NCBI RefSeq assembly: GCF_017884005.1
Contig: NZ_QFAY01000001.1
Coordinates: forward strand, 1-49,674
Origin: Streptococcus panodentis
GTDB taxonomy: Bacteria > Bacillota > Bacilli > Lactobacillales > Streptococcaceae
Direction: 5' to 3'
DNA length: 49,674 nt
Shown in pieces: positions 34,505 through 42,825 of this stretch. Position 1 is the stretch's first letter; the number at the start of each line of letters is the position of its first letter. A program made the translations under genes and the position numbers. The notes under the pieces are model-generated. The model saw nothing but the letters and a program-made list of their open reading frames with translations. It ran no database searches and was not told the DNA's origin.

Positions 34505-35077
34505 ATGCCACCGAGAAATAAATTTAACAAGAAAGAAATTCTTCAGGCTTGTCTGGCTATTGTCCGTGAGCAAGGAATAGCAGGAATTACTGCTCGCTCG
34601 GTCGCCGCGAAGTTAGACTCTTCATCAAAGGTCATTTTTGGTTTATTTGAAAACATGGAAGCTTTGACGCACGCCATTGTGATTGCGGCCGAGGAAATGT
34701 TTGTGGAACGAGTGCAGACAGCTCTGCAAGAAGAGAAGGCTTTCCGAGCAGTTGGGCTTGCTTATATTCAGTTTGCAGCGGAAGAACCAAAATTGTTTCA
34801 ACTCATTTTTATGAATGAGCCAGAGCGTCCTATTCGAGCTTTTTCTGAATTTTTACCAGTAAAAGATTATAGTTATGACAAGATGATTGCGTCTCTACAA
34901 GAAGAATATGGATTATCAAAAGAATTGTCAGAACGATTATACCAGCACCTGTTTATCTATTCACATGGCATTGCCAGTATGACCGCTGCAGGGATTTATC
35001 GCTTTTCAGCGGAAGAAATAACAGGCTTGCTGACAGAAGTATTCACAGCCTTCCTCAAGGAAATCACGGGAGAATGA
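34505..35077 (+). CDS. TetR-family regulator of the ABC exporter
   Basis: A 190-residue regulator started at ATG 34505 behind AAGGAG. The N-terminal helix-turn-helix is ILQACLAIVREQGIAGITAR followed by SVAAKLDSSSKVIFGLF; the C-terminal helical domain binds an unknown ligand. It ends two bases before the ABC ATPase gene, so the three genes form an operon it probably represses through the palindrome at 34466-34487. Confidence 0.85.
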   Translation: MPPRNKFNKKEILQACLAIVREQGIAGITARSVAAKLDSSSKVIFGLFENMEALTHAIVIAAEEMFVERVQTALQEEKAFRAVGLAYIQFAAEEPKLFQLIFMNEPERPIRAFSEFLPVKDYSYDKMIASLQEEYGLSKELSERLYQHLFIYSHGIASMTAAGIYRFSAEEITGLLTEVFTAFLKEITGE

Positions 35078-35078
35078 G

Positions 35079-35759
35079 ATGATTGCATTAAAAGGTATTA
35101 AAAAATCCTTTGGGTCAACGGCAGTCCTGAAAGGAATTGATTTAGAGATTTGTCAAGGGGATTATTTGGTGATTCTGGGGGCCTCTGGCTCAGGAAAATC
35201 GACCTTATTAAATATCTTATCGGGATTAGAAAAGCCGGATCAGGGTCAAGTCTTGTACGATGGGAAAGATATAGCAGTTTTGTCAGAGAGTCAGTTGACA
35301 GAGTTTCGTAAGGAAAATACGGCTTTTATTTTTCAGCAATATTACTTGCTGTCTCAGCTGACAGTCCAGCAAAATGTCAAAATGGGAGCTCATCTAGCTA
35401 ATAATCATGATTATTTGTCTGTAATTGAAGCTGTGGGATTGAAGGAAAAGCTTCACCACTATCCTAGTCAATTATCAGGTGGGGAGCAGCAGCGTGTGGC
35501 AATCGCCAGAGCCCTCGCCAAGAATCCCAGAGTGCTTTTCTTGGATGAGCCGACAGGTGCTTTGGATGAAGCAACTGGACGGCAGATCCTTCGGTATATT
35601 TCTCAAATGAAAGAAAAGTTCGGTTTTACTTTGATTATGGTGACTCATAATGAGCAGATTGCTCAGATGGCAAATACGATTGTCAAAGTAAATAGCGGGC
35701 AGATTCAAGAGATTCTTGTCAATGAACATCCTAAAAATGCAGATAAAATCGGGTGGTAG
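35079..35759 (+). CDS. ABC transporter ATP-binding protein (LolD/MacB type)
   Basis: A 226-residue ABC ATPase. Walker [14 protein letters not shown]-loop FIFQQYYLL, signature [15 protein letters not shown], Walker [17 protein letters not shown] and H-loop [10 protein letters not shown] are all present. The LDEPTGALD form is typical of the MacB/LolD class that works with FtsX-like permeases rather than sugar importers. It ends four bases before the permease gene. It may export a peptide or antimicrobial (inference). Confidence 0.9.
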   Translation: MIALKGIKKSFGSTAVLKGIDLEICQGDYLVILGASGSGKSTLLNILSGLEKPDQGQVLYDGKDIAVLSESQLTEFRKENTAFIFQQYYLLSQLTVQQNVKMGAHLANNHDYLSVIEAVGLKEKLHHYPSQLSGGEQQRVAIARALAKNPRVLFLDEPTGALDEATGRQILRYISQMKEKFGFTLIMVTHNEQIAQMANTIVKVNSGQIQEILVNEHPKNADKIGW

Positions 35760-35762
35760 GCG

Positions 35763-36908
35763 ATGGTGATTAGTATCAAAGATGTACGAAAATTGTTGGT
35801 TGTGGCTGTTATCAGCTTCTGTGCAGTTTTAGTATCGACTTTATTTGCGAATTTTTATTTGGATATTCAACAGTTGGAAGTTAGAGAATTATCTGCTCCT
35901 GCCCTAGCTTACTATGATGCGCAGCTGCTTCTTGCTAAATTTGTTTCTTTAATCAGTGGTGGAGTTTTGTCGCTCCTTGCTCTCTTGATGCTCTTTTTCT
36001 ATATTAAGCAGTTTATTGACAGCCATAAGGAGGAGTTAGGAATTTTAAAAGCCTTTGGCTATCAGAATATCCAATTAGCCAAGCATTTCTGGATTTTTAG
36101 TTTTTCTGTCTTTATTGGCAGCTTGCTTGGTTTTGCAGCCTCTTTCGTATGGATGCAGGACTTTTATGAGCTGCGCAATCAAAAATCCATACTGCCGAAT
36201 ATTGACATTCATTTTCATGGAGAATTGTTTTTAGGCTTTGTCCTTTTACCGACGATTCTTTTTGCAATTGTAGCCATCGGTTATGCAGCAGTCCAACTAA
36301 ATCGTCCCAGTCTCTATCTTCTGAAAAGAATAGAAGATAGTGGTGCACAACCAAAACGTCATAGGCTTCAAAAAGAGAGACCATTTCTGAAAGAGTTAAG
36401 CCATGCTAACTTTTATCACAGAAAAATGCTGATTTTCTTTGTACTCTTTTCTGCTTTTTCCTTTGCTGCTATGATGCAGCTTTCATTTGGAATGAAAGAC
36501 TTCATTGATGGCAGTATTCAAATGATGATGATAGGAATTGGGCTGGCTTTAGCTGCTTCCATTTTACTGCTTTCTTTGGGAACACTCATGCAGGAAAATA
36601 AAAGAGCTTTAGTTTTGATGAAAACTTTTGGATATAGCCAAAAGGAATGCAATCATGTTATTCTGTCTAAATACAGAATCCTTGCTTATATTGGCTTTGC
36701 CTTAGGGACGCTTTATCAATATATGCTGATGAAACTATTACTTCAATTCCTTGCAAAAGATGTAGCAGGCGTTCCTGATTATACTTTTAATCCAAAGCTT
36801 TGCGCCTTTGTTTTTCTGCTCTTTGTCATTTTTTATGAAAGCCTAGTCCGATACCATATTCAAAATCTTCATCGTTTGAGTCTCAAAGAGATTATGCTGG
36901 CTGAATAA
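35763..36908 (+). CDS. FtsX-like ABC transporter permease
   Basis: A 381-residue membrane protein, starting three bases after the ATPase stop. Segments: an N-terminal helix (about 9-30), a pair at about 55-80 and 105-130, and three in the C-terminal third. KEELGILKAFGYQNIQLAKHF and ALVLMKTFGYSQKECNHVIL are the two FtsX-type coupling segments, one in each half, so both FtsX repeats are present. It forms an exporter with the preceding ATPase. A terminator follows. Confidence 0.85.
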   Translation: MVISIKDVRKLLVVAVISFCAVLVSTLFANFYLDIQQLEVRELSAPALAYYDAQLLLAKFVSLISGGVLSLLALLMLFFYIKQFIDSHKEELGILKAFGYQNIQLAKHFWIFSFSVFIGSLLGFAASFVWMQDFYELRNQKSILPNIDIHFHGELFLGFVLLPTILFAIVAIGYAAVQLNRPSLYLLKRIEDSGAQPKRHRLQKERPFLKELSHANFYHRKMLIFFVLFSAFSFAAMMQLSFGMKDFIDGSIQMMMIGIGLALAASILLLSLGTLMQENKRALVLMKTFGYSQKECNHVILSKYRILAYIGFALGTLYQYMLMKLLLQFLAKDVAGVPDYTFNPKLCAFVFLLFVIFYESLVRYHIQNLHRLSLKEIMLAE

Positions 36909-36916
36909 TATTGACA

Positions 36917-36954
36917 GCTTTTGCACTAGAAAAAAATAGTGTGAAAGCCTTTTT
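36917..36954 (+). terminator. Terminator after the ABC operon
   Basis: GCTTTTGCACTA (36917-36928) pairs, with two wobbles, with TAGTGTGAAAGC (36937-36948), followed by five T. Confidence 0.75.
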
Positions 36955-37060
36955 GTGCTATCATTTGGAAAAAATCATGAATCGAACTGTTTGCTATTTA
37001 CAATATTAACTGCAATCCCCTCTCCATTTCGCTAGCTTTTCCTTTAGCAATGAACCGACG

Positions 37061-37103
37061 GAGTCGTTTGCCTGCGTGCCGGCCGCTTAAGGCGGACTGA
37101 CTC
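37061..37103. other. GC-rich structured element in the gap before the lipid operon
   Basis: GAGTCGTTTGCC (37061-37072) pairs, with a bulge and wobbles, with GGCGGACTGACTC (37091-37103) around a GC-rich loop with CCGGCCG. Most of the 36955-37276 interval is otherwise AT-rich and shows no gene; the contrast in GC is striking. Confidence 0.45.
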
Positions 37104-37276
37104 AGGATACGTTTTCCAAACAAGTCTACTAAAAGAAAGATTGGTTGCTATGTTATTTAAAACCTTAGTTAGTACTAGTTATTAGTATATCTGAAGGGAT
37201 TGGGAGTGAATCTTTTGCGCCGTTATCAGATGAGACAATTGTTGACCGTTTGTTTTGTAAGGGCTTTAGAGACTTA

Positions 37277-37285
37277 TGATATAAT
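37277..37285 (+). promoter_or_regulatory. Extended -10 promoter of the lipid operon
   Basis: TGATATAAT at 37277-37285; TTGTAA at 37255-37260 is a possible -35 at 19 bases. The ATG of the first gene is 71 bases further on. Confidence 0.6.
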
Positions 37286-37356
37286 GAAGTCATAAAAGTT
37301 TGAGAAGTCTCTTAATCTTTTCAAACTGATTTTCATAAAAAGAATAGGAAATAAGT

Positions 37357-37947
37357 ATGCGTTCGATTCTTGCCTTATATATCACCCTGATGCCGGTCAT
37401 TCTGGCTGGAGTTCTGAATATGATCTTTTGCAAGTCTTCACTGCTAGAGGCGGCTTATCGGCCAATGGATGCTGGGCTGATTTTAAAGGATGGGAAGAGG
37501 CTTTTTGGGGCTAACAAGACCTGGAAAGGTTTCTTGGGCATGATTGTCTGGGGAGCTTTGGCGCAGATCTTTTGGGGGTTGCTCTTAAAGTGTATTCCTA
37601 CTCTAGAGAAGCTGCACTTGGTTTATGCTTTCTACGAAAATACCTTGCTGTTTAATCTAGTGCTTGGGGCTCTTTTAGGGCTGGCTTATGTTTTGTTTGA
37701 GCTGCCCAATAGCTTTATCAAGCGCCGGTTGGAAATAAGAGAGGGCAAGACGGCGGAGAATGGCTGGAAATGGACTTTTATCTGGATAGACCAGATTGAT
37801 TCTTTGATTGGCTGTATCATTTTCTTGCTTTTCTATATCCCTCTGTCTTGGCAGCAGATGTTGGGTATTTTAATCCTTGGGGCAGGCACGCATCTGGGAG
37901 TCAATCGTCTGCTCTACTGGGCTAAGCTTAGAAAAAATCGTATGTGA
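37357..37947 (+). CDS. CDP-archaeol synthase (CarS)-like CTP transferase
   Basis: A 196-residue membrane protein with about five helices. It carries the CarS/DUF46 motifs: FGANKTWKGFLG with NKTWKG at 53-58, NSFIKRRLEIREG around 118-130, and WIDQIDSLIG with the DQxDS motif at 145-149. CarS transfers CMP from CTP to a phosphorylated di-alkyl lipid, giving the CDP-lipid used for polar head groups; it is distinct from the bacterial CdsA. Its presence with a CDP-alcohol transferase suggests it activates a lipid phosphate other than ordinary phosphatidate. AATAGGAAA precedes the ATG. First gene of the operon. Confidence 0.82.
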   Translation: MRSILALYITLMPVILAGVLNMIFCKSSLLEAAYRPMDAGLILKDGKRLFGANKTWKGFLGMIVWGALAQIFWGLLLKCIPTLEKLHLVYAFYENTLLFNLVLGALLGLAYVLFELPNSFIKRRLEIREGKTAENGWKWTFIWIDQIDSLIGCIIFLLFYIPLSWQQMLGILILGAGTHLGVNRLLYWAKLRKNRM

Positions 37948-37961
37948 GATGGGAGTTTTTG

Positions 37962-40457
37962 ATGAAAGAACTATGGCTGGAAAAAGAGCCTTCGGCCGTC
38001 TATGGCGGTAAAATAAATCAGTTAATCAGCCTCTGTCAGCTGGGGCATTCGGTTCCTAATGGTTTGATTTTGTCTGCGGACCAAGTAATGGATTGGCTAA
38101 GCGCAGCTCTGCCAGAATACTCAAAAGAGGGACTTAAAGAGTTAATTCATTTGGGTAAGGAGGAAATTGCGGAGCGTTTGCAGCATTATCCCTTGGAGCT
38201 AGCTTGGCTACAGCAGTTAGCATACTTTTGTCAGGAAAATCAAGCTTATATCGTTCGCAGCAGTGCCCTTTTAGAAGACGGGCAGACCATGTCATTTGCT
38301 GGGCAGTATGACTCGATTGGCAATTGCCGGACACTGTCAGAAATTGAGCAGGGCATTCGTTCTTGTCTGCTTTCACTCTTTAATCCTGAAGCCTTGGCCT
38401 ACTGGCAGCGTCAGGGTTTGGCAGAGAAGGATTTTGCCATGGCAGTGCTGATTCAGGAGCAGATAGAGCCTGACTTTAGCGGTGTCTGCTTTTCCCTAGA
38501 TGTGGCGACTAATCAGGACCAGTCTATGCTGCTTGAGTATGTAAAAGGCTCGGCTGAGAGTTTGGTTAGCGGTCAAGTCAATCCTGAGCAGCTAGCTCTT
38601 GCTTGGTACAAGCCAGACTGGCTTCAGTTTGAAAAGACTGAAATCCCTCTGGCAGTCTTGCAGAAGCTGCATGAACTGGTGTTGGAGATTGTGGCGTATT
38701 TTGGTCGGCCGATGGATATTGAGTGGTGTACCGTACAAGAGCAAGTTTATCTACTGCAGGCTCGGCCCATCACGACAGTACCAACTAAAATCGACAGTGG
38801 CCGCTGGACGACGGCGAATTTTCGGGATGGTGGCGTGGCGGCCCAGCCCTGTCCAAATCTGATGTGGAGCCTTTACCGCCATTCTTGGCAAGAGGCACTC
38901 TCCAGTTTTTTGCTGGCAATTGGCCTAGAGCCAGATGGTGTGATGCCGCCGCTGATGCGCCTGCATTATGCTCGGCCTTTCTGGAACTTAGGAGTGGTCA
39001 AGCAAGGTATGGAGCAGATTCCAGGCTATATTGAGCGAGACTTTGATGATGAGCTGGGAGTTAATAAAGACTACCAAGGTCAAGGTTTTACCAACAAATT
39101 AAGTCCAGCCTTGCTCTTGAATTTCCTGCGGGTAGCTTTAAAAACACAAAAAGTAACTAAAACCTTTCTGCATCAGGCGCCAGACAAGCTGCAAGAGTTG
39201 CGCCAGCAATTTAACCGCCTAAATCAAGAAATACGAGAACTGAACGACCAAAGCCCGCTCCAGCAAGTCGAGAGTCTTTGGCTGTTAGTGCTAAATCAGG
39301 CTTATTTAGACAGTGAGGGAACTTATTTCTGGCAGGCCTACATCAATACGGTCCAGCTGTCTATGAAAAAGACCAGTCTACTCAAATGGCTGACGGTTGA
39401 TGAATTTTTCCAACTGATAGCTAAGTTGGGAAATGTTTCTCATACCAAGCCTTTGGCTCGAATGCTGGAAGCTGCGGATCTTATTTTGGCAGAGGAGAAA
39501 CTGACAGACGATTGGCTGAAGTTATCGGTGGAAGAGTTGCAGGAACTGGCTGCACAATATCCTGAGCGAGCAGATTTTATCAAGATTCAGGATTTTCAAA
39601 AGATTTTTGGCTATCACTCGACACGGGAGCTGGACTTGCGAGTGCCTAGTTATGAAGAAGATGCTCATCAGGTTCTGACAGCGGTCCAACAGTTGGTTGC
39701 TGATACAGCTTATTACCAAGCGGCCAAAGCTTCGCTCAGTCCTGTCTCAGAGTCTAAACTGAATCTTGCCCATCTATTTCAAGTCAAGCAGAAAAAGATA
39801 GAAAAAATCAGTCAAGACCTGCGGAACTTGCTCTGGTGGCGAGAGGAGTTCAAGGACATTTCCACGCGTTATTACCACCTCATTCGTCAGATTAGCCTCA
39901 AACTCGGCCGAGCCTATGAAAAGCAAGGCTTTCTGAAAGATTCTCAAGATGTTTTTTACATTAAGAAAGAAAGTCTGACTGCCTTTATGGAAGGGCAAAA
40001 GACTGCCGACCAGCTTCAAGAAGAAGCAGCAGGTAATCAGCATTATTGCCAGGCCTATCGAAATTTTGAACCAGTGGGTGATTTGACTGACAAAGAGATG
40101 AGCCTGGAAGAGGGGGCCCATGATAGTCAGGCCCTGCTGACGGGAATGCCAGCCAGCAGCGGTCAGGTAACCGGTCGGGTTCGAGTGCTCTTGGATTTGG
40201 CCGATATTGAGACGATTGAGCCGGGAGAAATTCTTGTCACTCGCTATACAGATACGGGTTGGAGTTATGTTTTCGGTATTCTGAGCGGTCTTGTGACAGA
40301 GTACGGCGGAGTTCTCTGTCATGCCTCTATTGTCGCTCGGGAATGCGGGATTCCAGCTCTGGTCTGCGCCAAGAATGCAACTCAGCTGCTAGAAACTGGC
40401 ATGCTGGTTACTTTAGATGGAAGAAGAGGAGAAATAAGAATTCATGAAAAAGAATAA
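37962..40457 (+). CDS. PEP-synthase-like phosphotransferase A
   Basis: About 831 residues, started at ATG 37962 behind GGGAG. The N-terminal ATP-grasp domain of PEP synthase/PPDK is clear: AVYGGKINQLISL, then AYIVRSSALLEDG and MSFAGQYDS, and YLLQARPITT. A long helical middle region follows, then the swivelling His domain YGGVLCHASIVARECGIP with His787. The PEP/pyruvate-binding TIM-barrel domain of true PEP synthases is absent. The layout and length are those of rifampicin phosphotransferase, where ATP is split to AMP and Pi and the beta phosphate goes to an alcohol on a bulky substrate. Here the acceptor is presumably a lipid alcohol (inference). The 14-base overlap with the next gene shows coupling. 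Confidence 0.85.
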   Translation: MKELWLEKEPSAVYGGKINQLISLCQLGHSVPNGLILSADQVMDWLSAALPEYSKEGLKELIHLGKEEIAERLQHYPLELAWLQQLAYFCQENQAYIVRSSALLEDGQTMSFAGQYDSIGNCRTLSEIEQGIRSCLLSLFNPEALAYWQRQGLAEKDFAMAVLIQEQIEPDFSGVCFSLDVATNQDQSMLLEYVKGSAESLVSGQVNPEQLALAWYKPDWLQFEKTEIPLAVLQKLHELVLEIVAYFGRPMDIEWCTVQEQVYLLQARPITTVPTKIDSGRWTTANFRDGGVAAQPCPNLMWSLYRHSWQEALSSFLLAIGLEPDGVMPPLMRLHYARPFWNLGVVKQGMEQIPGYIERDFDDELGVNKDYQGQGFTNKLSPALLLNFLRVALKTQKVTKTFLHQAPDKLQELRQQFNRLNQEIRELNDQSPLQQVESLWLLVLNQAYLDSEGTYFWQAYINTVQLSMKKTSLLKWLTVDEFFQLIAKLGNVSHTKPLARMLEAADLILAEEKLTDDWLKLSVEELQELAAQYPERADFIKIQDFQKIFGYHSTRELDLRVPSYEEDAHQVLTAVQQLVADTAYYQAAKASLSPVSESKLNLAHLFQVKQKKIEKISQDLRNLLWWREEFKDISTRYYHLIRQISLKLGRAYEKQGFLKDSQDVFYIKKESLTAFMEGQKTADQLQEEAAGNQHYCQAYRNFEPVGDLTDKEMSLEEGAHDSQALLTGMPASSGQVTGRVRVLLDLADIETIEPGEILVTRYTDTGWSYVFGILSGLVTEYGGVLCHASIVARECGIPALVCAKNATQLLETGMLVTLDGRRGEIRIHEKE

Positions 40458-41076
40458 ACCTTTGTTTATCGGTGAATACGATAAATCTGTTATCCTGACT
40501 TATATGGGCGCCGCTTTTGCACTGTTGGCAGTCTATGCCGTCATTCAGTCCCAGCTGCGTCTGGCCATGATGGCCTTTATCGTTAGCGGTATCTGTGACC
40601 TCTTTGATGGCGTGGTGGCGCGGCGGATGAAGCGGACTGAAAGTCAGAAGCGTTTTGGCATTGAGATTGATTCGCTCTGCGACATGATTAGCTTTGCGGC
40701 TCTCCCGGCGCTGCTCCTCATGACTCAGCTGCCCTTGGGAGCGGCCAATATCATCTTGGCTGTCCTCTATGTCTTGGCTGCAGTTACGCGCTTGGCGCAT
40801 TTTAACCGCTTGGCTAAGCATGATGAAGGATCGAGCTCCTATTTTATCGGCTTGCCCGTGACTTACAGTGCCCTATTTTTTCCTCTGACCTATCTGGTCT
40901 GTCAATGGCTGGCACCTGGTCTCTTTGCTTGGGTGTGGCTGGGGCTATCTCTTTTGCTGACCTTTCTATTTGTCTACAACTGCCGTATTCCCAAGCCCAA
41001 TAAGCTGGCCTATCTGGTCTTTGCAATTTTAGCTGTTGCAAGTCTGATTGGTCTGGGGGTTCTCCCGCATGGTTAA
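40444..41076 (+). CDS. CDP-alcohol phosphatidyltransferase, phosphatidylserine-synthase type
   Basis: A 210-residue membrane protein with about six helices. The CDP-alcohol phosphotransferase signature spans residues 52-80: Asp52, Asp55-Gly56, Ala59-Arg60, Gly72, Asp76, Asp80. All catalytic acids are present, but 11 residues separate AR and G instead of the more usual 8. The FGIEIDSLCD end resembles the serine-using (PssA) branch. It would replace CMP in a CDP-lipid by an alcohol, serine being most likely since the next gene is a phosphatidylserine-decarboxylase-like enzyme. The gene overlaps both neighbours. Confidence 0.85.
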   Translation: MKKNKPLFIGEYDKSVILTYMGAAFALLAVYAVIQSQLRLAMMAFIVSGICDLFDGVVARRMKRTESQKRFGIEIDSLCDMISFAALPALLLMTQLPLGAANIILAVLYVLAAVTRLAHFNRLAKHDEGSSSYFIGLPVTYSALFFPLTYLVCQWLAPGLFAWVWLGLSLLLTFLFVYNCRIPKPNKLAYLVFAILAVASLIGLGVLPHG

Positions 41077-41941
41077 GGTCTATCAGAGAAAGACTGGCCA
41101 AGTAGTGGAACCGACAGAATACAAGGCGGGGCTGTTAGATAAGCTTTATGGTACTGCTTGGGGTCGCTTCCTATTGCCTATCTTGACCCGACCTAGCCTG
41201 TCTTATCTTCTGACTTTGAAAGACTATACTGCATTTTCTCGAAAGAAAATAGCAGCTTTTGTTGAAAGTTATCAGCTGGATCTAGCTGACTATGAAGATG
41301 GCCCCTATTCTAGCTTCTCGGCTTTCTTCCAGAGAAAAATCAAGCCCAATCTGCGTCCGGTCTGTTCTGATAGTCAAGTACTGGCTGTGGCGGATGCTAA
41401 GTTAGAGGTTTTTACCATCAGTCAGGACTTGCAGCTGATGATTAAAGGGCAGACATACAGGCTAGCTGAGTTACTGTTGGATGATGACTTAGATCAGCTG
41501 TTCACTGGCGGAACAGCGCTTGTCTATCGTTTGGGAGTGGAAGACCTGCACCGCTATCTGGCTGCTGAATCCGGCAGAATTACCCTAAGTCGAAAAATCA
41601 AGGGCCGCTTGCATACGGTTAGGCAGGTAGCCCAGAAGTGGCGCTTGATTTACAAGGAAAATAAAAGAGAATACTGTCTTTTAGATACCGACCTAGGACC
41701 TGTCCTGCAGATGGAAGTAGGCGCTCTCTTGGTCGGAAGAATATACAATCACAGTCAGGACCATTTGGTCAGGGGACAGGAGAAGGGCTGCTTTGGTCTG
41801 GGCGGCTCAACCATTCTTGTCCTCTATCCGGAAGGCACGATTCGCATGGATCAGGATATTTTGACTTACTCAGACCTCGGAATAGAAACCCAGATTCAAA
41901 TGGGTGAAAAGATTGGAGAAAAGCTATGTTTAAACGATTAG
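41069..41941 (+). CDS. Phosphatidylserine-decarboxylase-like pyruvoyl enzyme
   Basis: About 290 residues, started at ATG 41069, overlapping the transferase gene by eight bases. Family segments in order: FSAFFQRKIKPNLRP, the aspartate motif VADAKL (Asp109, with Ala where Gly is usual), IKGQTYRLAELL, LHRYL (His161), MEVGALLVGRI, and the self-cleavage site LGGSTI with Ser247. The Ser that becomes the pyruvoyl group is intact. In the usual HRxH motif the second His is Leu164 here, so maturation or catalysis may differ. It would decarboxylate a serine head group to ethanolamine. Confidence 0.82.
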   Translation: MVKVYQRKTGQVVEPTEYKAGLLDKLYGTAWGRFLLPILTRPSLSYLLTLKDYTAFSRKKIAAFVESYQLDLADYEDGPYSSFSAFFQRKIKPNLRPVCSDSQVLAVADAKLEVFTISQDLQLMIKGQTYRLAELLLDDDLDQLFTGGTALVYRLGVEDLHRYLAAESGRITLSRKIKGRLHTVRQVAQKWRLIYKENKREYCLLDTDLGPVLQMEVGALLVGRIYNHSQDHLVRGQEKGCFGLGGSTILVLYPEGTIRMDQDILTYSDLGIETQIQMGEKIGEKLCLND

Positions 41942-42825
41942 CTGTTTATTATAAGGAAATGTTTCCTTTGTTGCCGCGCTTTTTTGTGGCTGCCATTATG
42001 TTTTTTGAGATTTATTTTGTCCTTCTGCTCAATGACGGAGTGACCACCTTTCACTTTGACCATCAGGAGTTGATTGGGATTTTTACGATTTTTGTCTTTC
42101 TGATGATTCTGCGGATTGCAGATGATTTCAAGGACTATGAGACCGACAGGCGGCTCTTTCCTCATCGGGCTCTGCCATCTGGCCGGGTTAAAAAGAAGGA
42201 CCTGGCTATTGCCCTCAGCTTTATCGTAGCGGTGTCTGTACTTCTCAATATCCTCTTTATGAACAATATCGGCTGGTTCCTCTTTCTCTATATCTACGGA
42301 ACTCTCATGTCCTTCTGGTTCTTCAAGCGTGACAAGATTCAAAATTCTCTGCCTCTGGCTCTAGTGACCCATAATCCAGTCATGATGATTTTGAATCTCT
42401 ATACTATCTCTTTTGTTTGCTACAAGTACAATCTGCCTCTCTTGTCCCTACCGACCGTCTTGCTGGCCTTTACCATGTATTTCCCAAGTCTGATCTGGGA
42501 AGTCTGCCGTAAGATTCGGGCGCCAAAAGACGAGACCGAGTATGTGACCTATTCAAAGCTTTTTGGCTACAAAAAAGCCACTCGTTTTATCGAGGTAGTG
42601 ACTTTGCTGGATATCTTGACCAATTTCGCCCTTCTCTGGAATATTTCCCATGTCGGAGTAGTGGTCTTAGTGCTGAATGTCATCTGGATGACTGTCCAGT
42701 TTGAGCAGTTTATCAAGGATCCAACTCGCTTTAATATCCGGGAGCGGGTGGAGCGTTATACATATATCACGGAGACGACCATGGTTCTGTCCGTTGCTGT
42801 TTATCTCTTGATGGGGGTACTTTGA
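41926..42825 (+). CDS. UbiA-family prenyltransferase
   Basis: A 299-residue membrane protein with eight or nine helices. The first Asp-rich motif is RIADDFKDYETDRRLFPHRA (Asp67, Asp70, Asp74, with Pro79 and Arg81 as in the NDxxDxxxD...RP pattern). The second polar region is EVCRKIRAPKDETEYVTYSK around 193-212, in the place of the second Asp motif. UbiA enzymes transfer a prenyl chain from a diphosphate to an acceptor; in archaeal lipid synthesis the relative DGGGP synthase prenylates a glyceryl ether. The acceptor here is unknown. It overlaps the preceding gene by 16 bases and the next by one (TGATG). Confidence 0.82.
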   Translation: MFKRLAVYYKEMFPLLPRFFVAAIMFFEIYFVLLLNDGVTTFHFDHQELIGIFTIFVFLMILRIADDFKDYETDRRLFPHRALPSGRVKKKDLAIALSFIVAVSVLLNILFMNNIGWFLFLYIYGTLMSFWFFKRDKIQNSLPLALVTHNPVMMILNLYTISFVCYKYNLPLLSLPTVLLAFTMYFPSLIWEVCRKIRAPKDETEYVTYSKLFGYKKATRFIEVVTLLDILTNFALLWNISHVGVVVLVLNVIWMTVQFEQFIKDPTRFNIRERVERYTYITETTMVLSVAVYLLMGVL

